Positions 26,496-35,824 of a DNA stretch of 64,000 nucleotides are shown piece by piece (positions within the stretch are counted from its first letter, which is position 1; each line of letters begins with the position of its first letter). Source of the DNA: Thiohalocapsa sp. PB-PSB1 (GTDB lineage: Bacteria; Pseudomonadota; Gammaproteobacteria; Chromatiales; Chromatiaceae); contig CP050890.1 of the NCBI GenBank assembly GCA_016745215.1, positions 2,852,001 through 2,916,000 on the forward strand, given 5' to 3'. The translations under genes and the position numbers were made by a program. Under the pieces are notes generated by a model that had not been told where the DNA came from, searched no databases, and worked only from the letters and a program-made list of their open reading frames with translations.

Positions 26496-28051
26496 AACCC
26501 TTTCAAGGTGACTACTCACGCGGTGTCTTCCCCTTGAGCAATTTCGCTGTCGAAACGTGAGGGTGGTTGGAATATCGATTTCGCTTCGGCGGTGGTTTTT
26601 TCGGTCCCCGACGGCTCTTTTTGAACTTTGCCAGATTGACGTTGGAGGCCAATTGCAAGTACATCTGCGCGAATTCGGCGAGCGACATGGTTCGAAAGAC
26701 GGTCCATTCCTGTTCCGGAATGGCAACCGTCATGCCGTCATAGGTTCGAGCAATATTCCCGGCTAAATAGTAGCCGGAAAGGTCGTTGGCGATGGTTTCT
26801 TCACCGTGTATCGTGCGTAACGCGGCTTTGACCACGGCCAATGCGTTGTAGGCGACCAGCGCAACGCAAAAACCGAACAGTGCGGCTTTCGGGTAGCCCA
26901 GCGTATTGATCTCGGAATGCAGATGCGCCTCGAGCTCTTGGAACATGGTTTCGATACGCCAGCGCTTGCGGTACATGTCGGCGACGAGCTTGGCATCGGC
27001 CGCCGATTTCGGCAGATTCGTCAGCAGCAAGAGTTCGGTTTCCCCGTCGCGCGTAGCCTGTTTCAGGCAGACTTTGATGCGACGATAGCGCTGGACTTCG
27101 CCTTCGTCGTCGACGAGCTCGATGCGCTGCTCGTAGACCTTTCCGGACTCGGTACTGCCGATCTTTCGCCACGGACTCTGCATGCTAAAGGCCAGTCCCT
27201 TATGTTCGCGACAAACGAAATAACCTTTCCGGTCGGCAATCCCGAGCAGAAAGCTGCGCACGCAGAAGTTGCGATCCATGATCCAGACGTCATGTTCCCG
27301 CACCGTCGGCAGCACATCTGCGAACAGCGAGCGCTCTTGGGCGTGACCGTCTTCGCAAGGAAACACATCCGTGGCCATCTCCAACAACGGATCGTAAACG
27401 ACCAGCGATTTTCCCGGCAAGGCTCCGGCCTTGGTCTCTCTGAGCACCTCCAAGCGATGCTCCGTGGCCTCGATGCAGTTGCCGTCGAGGACTTTGATCC
27501 GATAGCCGGGCAGCCAAGGTGCGCACTGTCCGCCCATCTGTTCGACGATCGCGGCCTGTTCCCGCGCCGTGTCTCGAACCAACGCCGCCGAGGTCGTACT
27601 TTCCAGGCCGTTGAGTTTGTTGTACACCGAGGTGATCGAAACCCCGATCGACTCGCCTTGCTCTTTGTAGGCGGCGTTTATGGATGGGTGGGTTTTGAAG
27701 ACCACTGCGCTCATCAAATTGAAAATCGTTGAGAACAACAACTCCCGGGTCTATTGATCCACCGCCGTGCGCGCAAACCAGGCATCGAGCTTGCTGGGGC
27801 TGAGTACCCGTTCCAATAGGGCCTGAGCCATCACCGGCACGGGCCTTTGTTCCATGAACCGCTGGAAGATCTGGCTGAACATCATGACCTCTACCCCAAG
27901 AATACGATAAATGGGGTCGATGATCTCGGTTCGGCGGGTCTATGTCCAGTCCGCTCCGTTTCTCCACTGAAATTCGATGCGTTACGATGCGGTCAACCGC
28001 CACGCATATTATCTGCTGATTGTGTGGATAATTTCTGACCTTGAAAGGGTT
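26496..28051. mobile_element. IS4-family insertion sequence with 13-bp target duplication
   Basis: The element is 1556 bp. Ends AACCCTTTCAAGGT (26496-26509) and ACCTTGAAAGGGTT (28038-28051) are perfect inverted repeats. GGTCACCCCGACC is repeated exactly on both sides (26483-26495, 28052-28064), a 13-bp target duplication within the range of IS4-family groups. The insertion point abuts the stop codon of the CHAT gene. The encoded transposase has an in-frame TAG, so the element is probably immobile unless helped in trans. Confidence 0.9.
26512..27885 (-). pseudogene. IS4-family transposase interrupted by one in-frame TAG
   Basis: From the ATG at 27885 the frame reads MMFSQIFQRFMEQRPVPVMA and continues for about 44 codons to a TAG at 27751-27753, then runs open for another 410 codons to 26512. 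The family usually has Tyr at the TAG position (QYTRELLFS). The DDE residues are visible: VLDGNCIEATEH, IMDRNF, and YRKRWRIETMFQELE (the Y-R-E-K signature). Apart from the single stop the gene is intact, so inactivation looks recent. A TTG at 27741 could in principle restart translation. Confidence 0.85.
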
Positions 28052-28063
28052 GGTCACCCCGAC

Positions 28064-29696
28064 CTAGGCGACGTCACCAGGCGCTCCCAGAGCGTTCCCC
28101 AACACCACGAAGGGCGCCCAGAACGAAGGGCGCTTAGGGTCGATCCAACCGGCCTGGGCGCGCATCTGCCAGTCCGGCGCGACATCGGCCTCGCTCAGCA
28201 ATTCTGTAAGCGCCGCGCTGTCCAGGCCCTGCAAGGTCCGACGGGCATCGTGTACGAGTTGATACCAAGCCGCCTGCGGGGCCTGTTGCGCCGCGCGGAA
28301 CAGCGTGCGGTAGAAAAGCCAGGCGGCCTCCTGGTTGCAGGGCCAGAGCGCGCCGATGACCCGCCCCGCACCGCCGGCGAGCAGCGCTGGACCCAGGCCC
28401 ACCGGGGTCGCCAGGCCGGATTGGTCGGCGCCGCAACGCGCCGCCTCGCAGGCGGACAGGGTCAGAGTATCCGGCGTCACGCCCAGCACCGGCGGTATCC
28501 AGGCGGCGAGCAGCTCCCGGCCGCGGTTGTCGGCGCCTTGCTCCAGCAACTCGCTGATCCAATCCCGGTCTGCGTCCGCCCGCAGCGTCAGCGCCAGCGG
28601 CTGCTGCGCCACGCGCGCCGGGGCGCGGACCCGCAGATAGCTCGCCCAGGGGTTCAGCTGCGCATACACCGCGTGCATCAGCAGGTGCTTGCCACCGGGG
28701 GCGGTCAGCGCGCGCAGCACCGAGAGCACGCTGGTGCCGCCGATCGCCGGCGCGCCGCCGTGGAAGGCGAGCGCCTGCTCCTCCTCCGCGGTCCCGAACG
28801 GCAGGCTCGCGTCGTCCGCCACCAACACCCGGCTGGCCGGCGCGCCGCCGGCGCGGGCCGAGGTCGCGTGCTCATGCGTGCTCGCTGGTAAGGCGGATGC
28901 CGGGATCGCCGCCCGCTGCCGCAGCCAGCTCTCCAAGCTCACGGCCCGCGACAGAAAGAGCCGCTCCGGCGCGAACTCCGGCAAGGTCTCCCAGGGCAGC
29001 TGCCCGAGCTCCGCCGGCAGCAGCAGGCTCAGCCTGGTGACGCCGGCCCGCTCCGCCAGCACCGCCAGCTGCGCCGCCAATGCCTTGGCGGGTCCGTCGG
29101 CCTGCAACGCCGACCAGGCCGAGCGGTCGAACGTCTCCCGCAGCCCCGGCGCCTGGGCCTCGATGTCATCCGGCAGAAGGCCCTGCGCGAGCCCCTCGTT
29201 CCAACGCTCCAGGCCGTCGAGACCCTGTTGCCACCGATCCAACAGCCCGCTGCCCTGCTCATTACGCCAGTGCCCCAGGTCGCAGGCCCGCGGCAGCGCG
29301 AACAACCCCGGATCGGCTCGGCCTCGAGCCACAGCAGCCAGAGCCCGCCGGAGTCGCGCTCGAAAAAGACCTGCGCCAGGGCTTCCTGCGGGCCTTGTTC
29401 ATAAGCTCGGCCAAGACTTAGGGTTAACCTCGAACGCCTTAGTATTTTAAATTTAAAAACAAAGTCTTACTGATAATTCCACGCACCCGCTCGTCAGTTG
29501 GTTGGAGTTATGAACAAGGCCCTCCTGCGCCTCCAGCGCCGCGCGGCAGGCAGCGGCGGTGGGCACCCACGGGAGCTCCCGCTCCATGGCCTCCAGCCAG
29601 GCGCGCATCGGCGGCCACAGGCGCGCCGGGCCGTCGCGCTGCTCGCTGGCCAGATCCGCTTGGATCGCATCCCACACGTCCTTGAAGATCTCCTGA
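28064..29696 (-). pseudogene. CHAT-domain protease gene, broken by a MITE, a frameshift and an IS
   Basis: The largest open part, 28064 to 29332, encodes a CHAT (caspase-like) peptidase domain with the His in LLMHAVYAQLNPWASYL and the Cys in TLSACEAARCG, both intact. Upstream the frame shifts near 29312: WLLWLEAEP in one frame continues as DPGLFALPRACDLGHW in another. A 130-bp MITE splits the reading frame at 29392-29521; removing it and one target copy rejoins AAALEAQE to ALAQVFFERDSGG in frame. The 5' end is cut by the IS at 29697. CHAT proteases act in bacterial defence and signalling; this copy is dead, though its catalytic half could still be translated from an internal start. Confidence 0.8.
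29392..29521. mobile_element. MITE, copy 2 (130 bp), inside the CHAT gene
   Basis: The ends are GGCCTTGTTCATAA and TTATGAACAAGGCC, exact inverted repeats. The interior is close to the copy at 2473-2604, including TTTTAAATTTAAAAACAAAGT. The flanks CTTCCTGCG (left) and CTCCTGCG (right) look like a 9-bp target duplication that has lost one base. Confidence 0.85.
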
Positions 29697-30959
29697 TTAT
29701 AACGGATTCTGTTGATGGCCTCTCAAGCCGTTCATAGAGCCTGAAGCAAGCAAGTTTTCCAACCAATTATCGGCGTAGCGTTTCCCGTTGAGCCGTTCGG
29801 CCGGGCACGCTTGGCCATGCTGTTTGCGAACCGTCATTGGCGAGGAAGGGCAAAAGTTCCAGAGCAACGCCAAAGCGCGTACCCGCAGTTCGGCCGAAGG
29901 CAGGGTGCCGTGGAAATAGTGCGCGTTGAAGCAGGCCCGATCAAGGAAGCGCATCAATCGATCCACCAGGTTGCTGGTGCGATGCGCTCGGGGATGCTCG
30001 TCACTCCTGCTGAAGCGTTTGCGCTTTTCGCATAGATCCAGGGTATGGGACTTCATGGGCGAATCCGGTAACGTTCGCTCGGCCCATTCGCGCAGTCGGC
30101 GCAGGCGTTGCGCAAAACTGGCCTTTCCCTCGGCGCGATAGGCTTCCCAAACACGTCGGCTGACCTCCTTGAAGTCTTCGCCCAACGCGTTGGTTGCCCG
30201 GTCGCGGATTTTCAGGAAGGCGTGTAGGAAACACAGGATGACGGCGATGTTGGGAAACAGGCGCTTCCAGGCGCCTTGGGTGGCGGCCCAACCGTCGGTA
30301 TTAACCGTCTCGGGGGCATAGCCCGGGTCCACATCCCGCGCTTCTTCGGCAAACACGCCATACGCGCGGTGCAGTCCGGCCTCGGAGGCCGAGTCGACGA
30401 CCGAAGCCCCGAGGATGCATCCGTCGGCGGCTGTCGTGGCGATGGAGATCTTGTCTCCCTGCAAACGGCTCTGCTTTTCGTCGGCGACCAACTCTTGCGC
30501 CAAGCGCTCCGCCGCCTTGACGGTCGTACCGACCACACTAAAGCGTCCAAGCCCTTGCTCGAGCCGATACCACTACATGGCATCGCGCCCGAACACATGG
30601 GCCAGTGCCCAGCAAGGCACATGAAAACGCCGCAAAAACAATGCCTTCTCAACCTCTTCCGTGCGTCCTGTCATGTACGGCGTCACGAACGTCGGGGCAA
30701 CGGTATACACCACCGCGCCGGCTACCAGCCGCACCCGCTGACAGCGTATCCCTTGTTTGCTCGAACTCGGCGTCTTGCCGCACAACAGGTACCCTTCCTC
30801 CCAACCCGCGGGAAACAGGTCCGGATGCTGCCGATACAGCTCATCGAGTTGCATTCGGCAATAGGCGTTATCGCTCAGGAAGCGTTCGTAGGCGTCCTTC
30901 ACCAGCGGTAATCGGATGGTTCGGTATCCTCTTTTGGGAGAACCAGGTACAGTATTCAT
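29697..30959 (-). pseudogene. Transposase of the 29697-31070 element, interrupted by one in-frame TAG
   Basis: The probable start is the ATG at 30959, preceded by GGAGA. The frame runs open to a TAG at 30573-30575 and then continues in the same frame to 29697, about 420 codons overall. Around the stop the sequence reads VFGRDAM-stop-WYRLEQGLGRF. Likely catalytic segments are TVNTDGWAATQGAW, CFLHAFLKIRDR and the C-terminal WLENLL. I do not recognise the IS family; a DDE-type transposase is inferred from the Asp/Glu spacing and the element's structure. Confidence 0.75.
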
Positions 30960-31070
30960 GCTGTCTCCGGGTAGCGAGATGTCGAGTTCGTTATTGTAAC
31001 CTTCAGCATCGCTTAGTCGGAAACAGTCTTCCAGGGCATTTCGCCAGCTCGTCAACAGAATCCGTTATAA
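29697..31070. mobile_element. Insertion sequence of unassigned family with 19-bp terminal repeats
   Basis: The element is 1374 bp. TTATAACGGATTCTGTTGA (29697-29715) and its exact complement (31052-31070) form the ends. No target duplication is visible, which may mean one flank was later deleted. It carries one transposase gene on the minus strand, whose stop codon lies inside the left terminal repeat. It cuts off the 5' part of the CHAT gene. Confidence 0.85.
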
Positions 31071-31449
31071 CCAGCTATTTTTCCAAGCAGCCGCTGGGCC
31101 GGATGATAGACGATAAAGGATCGCCGGGCCTGCGCGGTGCTTTACTTCCTTCGACGACCAGGTTGAACGATAGGACGATGCCTCGGACCGATGAGACCTG
31201 GTTGTCCGGATCGAACGCAGAACACAGATCGCTGTCGCCGTTATGATCGATGGGATAGGGTACCGCGCAACCTCGGGGGAATCGGCTCGTGCAGCGATCG
31301 ATCACCACAACGGCAACCAAAAGCCCGACTCATCTGCAAGCATCTCGCCTCCTCGAGCAGAATCGAGGGCGGACGGCAAAAATCGCTTGTTGAGGACTTC
31401 AACAATCAAGACGCGTCGAACCTCAACCTCTGTCCCTGGAGAATACGCG
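31071..31449. other. Region between the IS and a small membrane-protein gene
   Basis: No gene is well supported. A minus-strand frame (31075-31320) reads PIDHNGDSDLCSAFDPDNQ and later VVEGSKAPRRPGDPL, which might be the end of a truncated secreted protein, but no family is recognised. GGAGAATACGCG before 31450 is the ribosome-binding region of the next gene. Confidence 0.35.
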
Positions 31450-31644
31450 ATGTTGCCGCTGAATTGGCTTAAGGCTTTTGTGACCCTGAAGACTCTGACC
31501 CTGATCATACCGCTGTACATGGTATCCTTTTTAGCCGTATTGGTGGAGAACGGCGGCCATGTGGGCGCTGCGGCACTGGTGGCGGTGGCGGTGTCGGCAT
31601 CAAAGTTCCTGGTGATGTATCTGCATCGTCTGTACTGGCGTTGA
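31450..31644 (+). CDS. Small two-helix membrane protein, unknown function
   Basis: A 64-residue protein. The start at 31450 is chosen because GGAG lies 9 bases upstream and the preceding stretch has no protein-like character. It contains two hydrophobic segments (about 13-33 and 38-56) with a short VENGGHVG turn, and a basic C-terminus (HRLYWR). No family recognised. It is flanked by repeats and insertion sequences. Confidence 0.5.
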   Translation: MLPLNWLKAFVTLKTLTLIIPLYMVSFLAVLVENGGHVGAAALVAVAVSASKFLVMYLHRLYWR

Positions 31645-31837
31645 CCGCTGGCGGGTATGCGCTGCAATGGGTGCCGCGCACCGGTCGCGGCATCCGCGGC
31701 GAGGTGCTGGTGACGCAGGCTCCGTCGTTTCCGGCTGGGCATGCGAAGACAGCGGCCGGATGTTTAGCGAAGCGGATCATCGGCAGGATCTTCTGCGCCC
31801 AACTGCCCCCGTCACCCGCCTGTCGTTGGCGACCACC

Positions 31838-32317
31838 TGGGAGCGCCGGCTTTCCAGCCGGCCCTGGGAGCGCCGGCTTTCCAGCCGGCTTCGCCTGATG
31901 CGGGCTCAATGCCCGCATCAGGCGATCTTGCGGCCGGAGCGATTTGGCATGTCTCCTCCTGCATGTTCGACTCGGATGGACTTGGCTCGGGTTTGAAGGG
32001 TATTGGCGATTTTCTAAGTACCCCAATAGGATTATTTTAGAAGTTAATAATTATAAACTATTGATTTTAAAGAATAATTTTAATTCATTTGTCATAGCGA
32101 TCATATGAAGGTACTTACGTCTTTGGCACGGCATTGAGCCGTGCCAAACACGAGCTGGCTAGAAAGCCGGCGATCCCAGTGCGCCGTGCCAAACACGAGC
32201 CGGCTAGAAAGCCGGCGATCCCAGTGCGCCGTGCCAAAGACGAGCCGGCTAGAAAGCCGGCGATCCCAGGGAGCCGTGCCAAAGACGAGCCGGCTAGAAA
32301 GCCGGCGATCGCTGGTC
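31838..32317. repeat. Composite hairpin repeat cassette, copy c, interrupted by an AT-rich patch
   Basis: Two GAGCGCCGGCTTTCCAGCCGG units (31838-31887), the CGCCTGATGCGGGC hairpin with TCAAT loop (31892-31924) and the adjoining linker match the cassettes at 9722 and 11441. An AT-rich stretch of about 80 bases (around 32030-32110) then interrupts. Afterwards comes the CTTTGGCACGGC-ATTGA hairpin and four 45-bp tandem units (32138-32317), each with GCCGTGCCAAA and GGCTAGAAAGCCGGC. The 45-bp unit combines half of the second hairpin with the 29-bp unit seen elsewhere. Confidence 0.75.
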
Positions 32318-32536
32318 TCGATCCCGCGCCATCGCCAACCTTGGCGCCCTCCAGGCTGCCGAGGCCAAGCGCCGCGCCGAGGCACTCGACAAAGGCACCG
32401 CATGGCTCATCGATGCAGAGCAGGTATTCGCCCGCTTGCGGACCAAGTACGCCGAGCGAGATGCATCCTGCGGGGCCAGGTGGCTGCCGAGCTTGATGCC
32501 GCCGTCGGCCAAGACAGCAACATGAGAGACCATCGG
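32318..32536. other. Non-coding or decayed stretch before the hsdR remnant
   Basis: One frame reads AWLIDAEQVFARLRTKYAER, faintly like the end of a small antitoxin, then loses frame. A second frame reads ILRGQVAAELDAAVGQDSNM. I cannot assign a gene; a decayed small protein is likely. Confidence 0.3.
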
Positions 32537-32937
32537 ATGAGTCGGAAGGAAAGCCAGATCGAGCAGCAGCTGATCGACAAGCTCGTCGACGAGCTGAAAT
32601 ATACCCGCCGCGAAGATATCCACGACAAGGCCGCTGGAGCAGAATTTCCGCGCCAGGTTCCAGGCCTGAATCAGGTCCGGCTCACAGACGCCGAGTTCGC
32701 CCGTCTGCGCGACGATATTATCGGCGCCGACGTGTTTCAGGCCGCCCGGACGCTGCGCGAATACGGCTACTTGCAGCGCGAGGACGGCACCCCGCTGCAC
32801 TCCATGCTGATCAACCTCGAGGACTGGTGCAAAAACCACTTCGAGGTCGTCCTCAGCTGTGCATCAGTACCGACAACAGCCACCACCGCTACGATGTCAT
32901 CCTGCTTGTCAACGGCCTGCCGCTGGTGCAGATCGCG

Positions 32938-34839
32938 GGCCTTGCTCGTAATTCCGGCCAAGTCCGAGCCCAAAGCTTGGTAATCGGTGTGAAGGTATTT
33001 GGCAGAACCCTCATAATCTCGTACCCTTGGAGGTGCAAATTCACCGAGGATTCGGAAAAATGTACGAAGGTTCTGCCAAGCTTGACTATAGACCATACAT
33101 CGGCGCTGCGCTACCCGGGCGAGGAATCGGGTCGTGACGCGACGCACGCGCTTGGAGCAAGCCGAACACATCGCTGCTGCCGAGTCACGGTTGGCAGCCG
33201 GCGAGACGCAACGCGAGGTGGCTGCCGCTTTGGGCGTGGCGCGCAGCACCCTGCTGGAGTGGTGCCATGAGCAACCGCTTGGGGATGCGCCAGCCGGTCT
33301 GGTGGCGTTCGTACGCACCCCGGAGGGGATGTCGTGGTTGCACCGGATGGTGATAGCGGCGCACTTCAGTATCACGTTGCGGGCGGCGGGCGGCACCCGG
33401 CTGGTGAGTGAATTTCTAGAGCTGAGTGGGCTTTCAGCCTTTGTCGGGGTGAGCGACGGCGCGCAACACAAGCTCAATGCGGCCCTGGAAGCGGCCTTGG
33501 TCACGGAGGCTGAGGCGCAGCGCACGACACTTGGCGAGGGCATGGCGCCTCGGCAAGTGACGGTGTGCGAGGACGAAACGTTCCATCCGGGGGCCTGCTT
33601 GGTGGCCATCGAGCCGGTGTCGAACTTCATTCTGCTGGAGGGGTACGCCGCGGATCGCTCTGCGGCGACCTGGACGGCGGCGCTGGAAGATGCCTGCACG
33701 GGCCTCGCCGTGGAGGTGATCCAGAGCACCGCCGACGAAGCCAAGGCCCTGCGCCGGCATGCCGAAACGGATCTCGGTGCGCATCATTCTCCGGATCTCT
33801 TTCACGGCCAACACGAGGTGTCGAAAGCCACCTCCTTGGCGTTGGCGCGCGACGTTCGACAGGCCGAGGGCCGAGTGCTGGCCGCACAGGCGCAATGGCA
33901 GGCCGAGCGCGCCGCGCAGCAGCAGTTCGAAGCGCGCGTGCCACGCCCACTCGGGCGTCCGCCGGACTTCAAGGCGCGCATTGACGCGGCCCTGAATGTA
34001 CTGGTCGCAGCTGAAGCCGAGCTCGCCCAGGCGCAAGCGCGCCAGAGCGAGGCGCGCGAGCTAATCCGTGAACTCGGTGTGCTCTATCACCCCTATGATT
34101 TGCAGCAGGGACAGACGCAGCCGGTAGAGCGCGTAGCTGAACGCTTCCAGGCCGTCTGGTCGCGCTTGAAGGCGCTGGCCGAAGCGGCTGATCTACCCAA
34201 GCGCGCCTGCGAACGCCTGGCCAAAGCCGAACGCCTGACCGTGCAATGGCTGGCCACCATCGCGTTCTTCTTCGCCACCGTGACTGCCAGGGTCGAGGCC
34301 CTTGAACTTCCCACGGAACAGGAAGCGGCGGTCCTCGAGCAGCTCATCCCCGCCCTGTACCTCGAGCGCGTCGCTGCACGCAGCACGACGGCCGAGACCC
34401 GACAACGCGTGCACGCATCGAGTAACGCATTGCTCGACGCGCTGCGTCAACCCGATCATCCGCTGCAAAGTCTGGCGCCCGAGACGCGTGCACAGGTCGA
34501 ACAGGTTGCCGGCGCCTGCGCCGATTTGTTCCAACGCAGCAGTTCCTGTGTGGAAGGACGCAACGGCCAACTGTCGTTGCATCATCACGGCCGTCATCGT
34601 CTGAGTGACCGCAAGCTCGCCGCGCTCACGGCCGTGCACAACTTCCACATCTGCCGCGCCGACGGCACGACGGCCGCCGAGCGTTTCTTTGGGCGAGCGC
34701 ACCCCGCCCTGTTCGAGCGACTCCTACTCCGCGTGCCTTTGCCGCCGCGTCCGCGACGACGCCGAACGCGCCCGCCGAAACCGGCCTACCTAACGCCGGC
34801 CGCGGCTTGACAGCGGTGGCCGGAATTATGAACAAGGCC
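32938..34839. mobile_element. Insertion sequence with DUF6399-like transposase and 9-bp target duplication
   Basis: The element is 1902 bp. The left end GGCCTTGCTCGTAATTCCGG and the complement of the right end, GGCCTTGTTCATAATTCCGG, match at 18 of 20 bases and continue for CCA. CAGATCGCG is repeated on both sides (32929-32937 and 34840-34848). It is inserted in the hsdR remnant. The two MITEs in this window share its ends and its 9-bp duplication. Confidence 0.9.
33134..34810 (+). CDS. Transposase, DUF6399-like
   Basis: A 558-residue intact protein starting at a GTG at 33134. A helix-turn-helix lies near the N-terminus (ETQREVAAALGVARSTLLEW). The likely catalytic acidic residues are in CEDETFHPG, in HHSPDLFHGQHEV and in SSSCVEGRNGQLSLHHHGRH. 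A long Ala/Glu/Arg helical region (about 230-310) separates the second and third. The last part is basic and Pro-rich. I assign it to the DUF6399 type from memory of the VEGRNG region; the family name should be checked. The frame is full length, so this element is the best candidate in the window for current activity. Confidence 0.75.
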   Translation: MTRRTRLEQAEHIAAAESRLAAGETQREVAAALGVARSTLLEWCHEQPLGDAPAGLVAFVRTPEGMSWLHRMVIAAHFSITLRAAGGTRLVSEFLELSGLSAFVGVSDGAQHKLNAALEAALVTEAEAQRTTLGEGMAPRQVTVCEDETFHPGACLVAIEPVSNFILLEGYAADRSAATWTAALEDACTGLAVEVIQSTADEAKALRRHAETDLGAHHSPDLFHGQHEVSKATSLALARDVRQAEGRVLAAQAQWQAERAAQQQFEARVPRPLGRPPDFKARIDAALNVLVAAEAELAQAQARQSEARELIRELGVLYHPYDLQQGQTQPVERVAERFQAVWSRLKALAEAADLPKRACERLAKAERLTVQWLATIAFFFATVTARVEALELPTEQEAAVLEQLIPALYLERVAARSTTAETRQRVHASSNALLDALRQPDHPLQSLAPETRAQVEQVAGACADLFQRSSSCVEGRNGQLSLHHHGRHRLSDRKLAALTAVHNFHICRADGTTAAERFFGRAHPALFERLLLRVPLPPRPRRRRTRPPKPAYLTPAAA

Positions 34840-35824
34840 CAGATCGCGCTCAAGGCCCTGGGGCTCAGCCCGCGCCGAGCCATGGAGCAGATCGTGGACT
34901 ACAAGAACGACCCCGGCAACGGCTACAATGCAGCGCGAAGCGGTGCTTTTTGACGTCCGCAGGTATTGAATGTCAGGCACTTGTATGGTCCATTACGGTG
35001 CATGTTGTTCTATTCTACTCCTTATATGCTTTGCATATTCATCAAACTTCACAACAATAATTCCGTTAATATTTCGAACTGAACCTTCATTTGGCCACAA
35101 GGGCATTTTATCGATTTCTGATATAATGGATGCTCTTTGCTCATCGGTTATGGTGCGAAAGTTGCCCATACCAAAGGCCTTCAGAAGCGCTGTAGAACGG
35201 TGTGGATTGCCGTCATCCCATTCAAATATAGAACTACCAGTTACTGCGCTGTGCCCTTTGAGGTAATGGCCAATATTAGGGAAGCGCAGTGGGCCAACAA
35301 ACTCTAGTGGATATGATTTGATGCGCTCATAATCGTCTATTTGGTTTGCGATCCGCTCATAAATCTGGCTTGCCGTCAGTTGATCGTGAACTGCTACAAA
35401 ATTATGGGAAAATGAAGAAAAACTGGATATCTGAATGTATTGTACTGTTATCAAGAGAATCAGAATTTGTGCGAGCAGTCGGATGCGCAAATAGGATGTT
35501 TGAAGAGCTATGGCAACAAAAAGCCAGTAGAGGTATGGAATACCCATGAGGCTTCGGTCAGGTAGGTAGCCTCCGGTTAATAGGTGTAAGAGGAACGGGC
35601 TAAATATAAGCGCAATGAAAAGAAAAAAGACAGCAATAGCATCAAGAAAAGATGCTTTGATTTGATTGCAGCGCATTATCGATGCCGCTAATCCAAGGAG
35701 AAACAATACCCCAGTCAGCGGCAGCATCCCATGGAAAGTAGCGCGATAACCGGAGAATAACAACATTGCTTCTTGTGCTATGTTTGCGATTACGCCTCCA
35801 GGGTCTTTCAATAACATATCAATA

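Larger units (their letters stand above)
32537..34930 (+). pseudogene. hsdR: Type I restriction endonuclease subunit R (N-terminal part), broken by frameshifts and an IS
   Basis: MSRKESQIEQQLIDKLVDEL starts at the ATG at 32537 and continues as a HsdR N-terminal domain (NQVRLTDAEFARLRDDIIGA, LREYGYLQREDGTPLHSMLI). Two small indels replace about ten residues after HDKAA and compensate each other. A one-base loss near 32850 breaks the frame before the conserved TDNSHHRYDVILLVNGLPLVQI. There the DUF6399-type IS (32938-34839) is inserted; beyond it the gene resumes as IALKALGLSPRRAMEQIVDY and ends at about 34930, where unrelated sequence begins. The nuclease and helicase parts are gone. No hsdM or hsdS is nearby. 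Confidence 0.85.

Noticed and set aside
26917..27732. 271-codon plus-strand ORF opposite the IS4 transposase
   Set aside because: It is an antisense shadow; the minus frame carries the DDE and Y-R-E-K motifs.
29697..30575. A frameshifted transposase pair needing programmed frameshifting
   Set aside because: The two ORFs are in the same frame and are separated only by one TAG, so no frameshift is involved.
31838..32110. AT-rich patch near 32030-32110 as a replication origin
   Set aside because: There are no DnaA-box clusters or iterons and no rep or par genes nearby.
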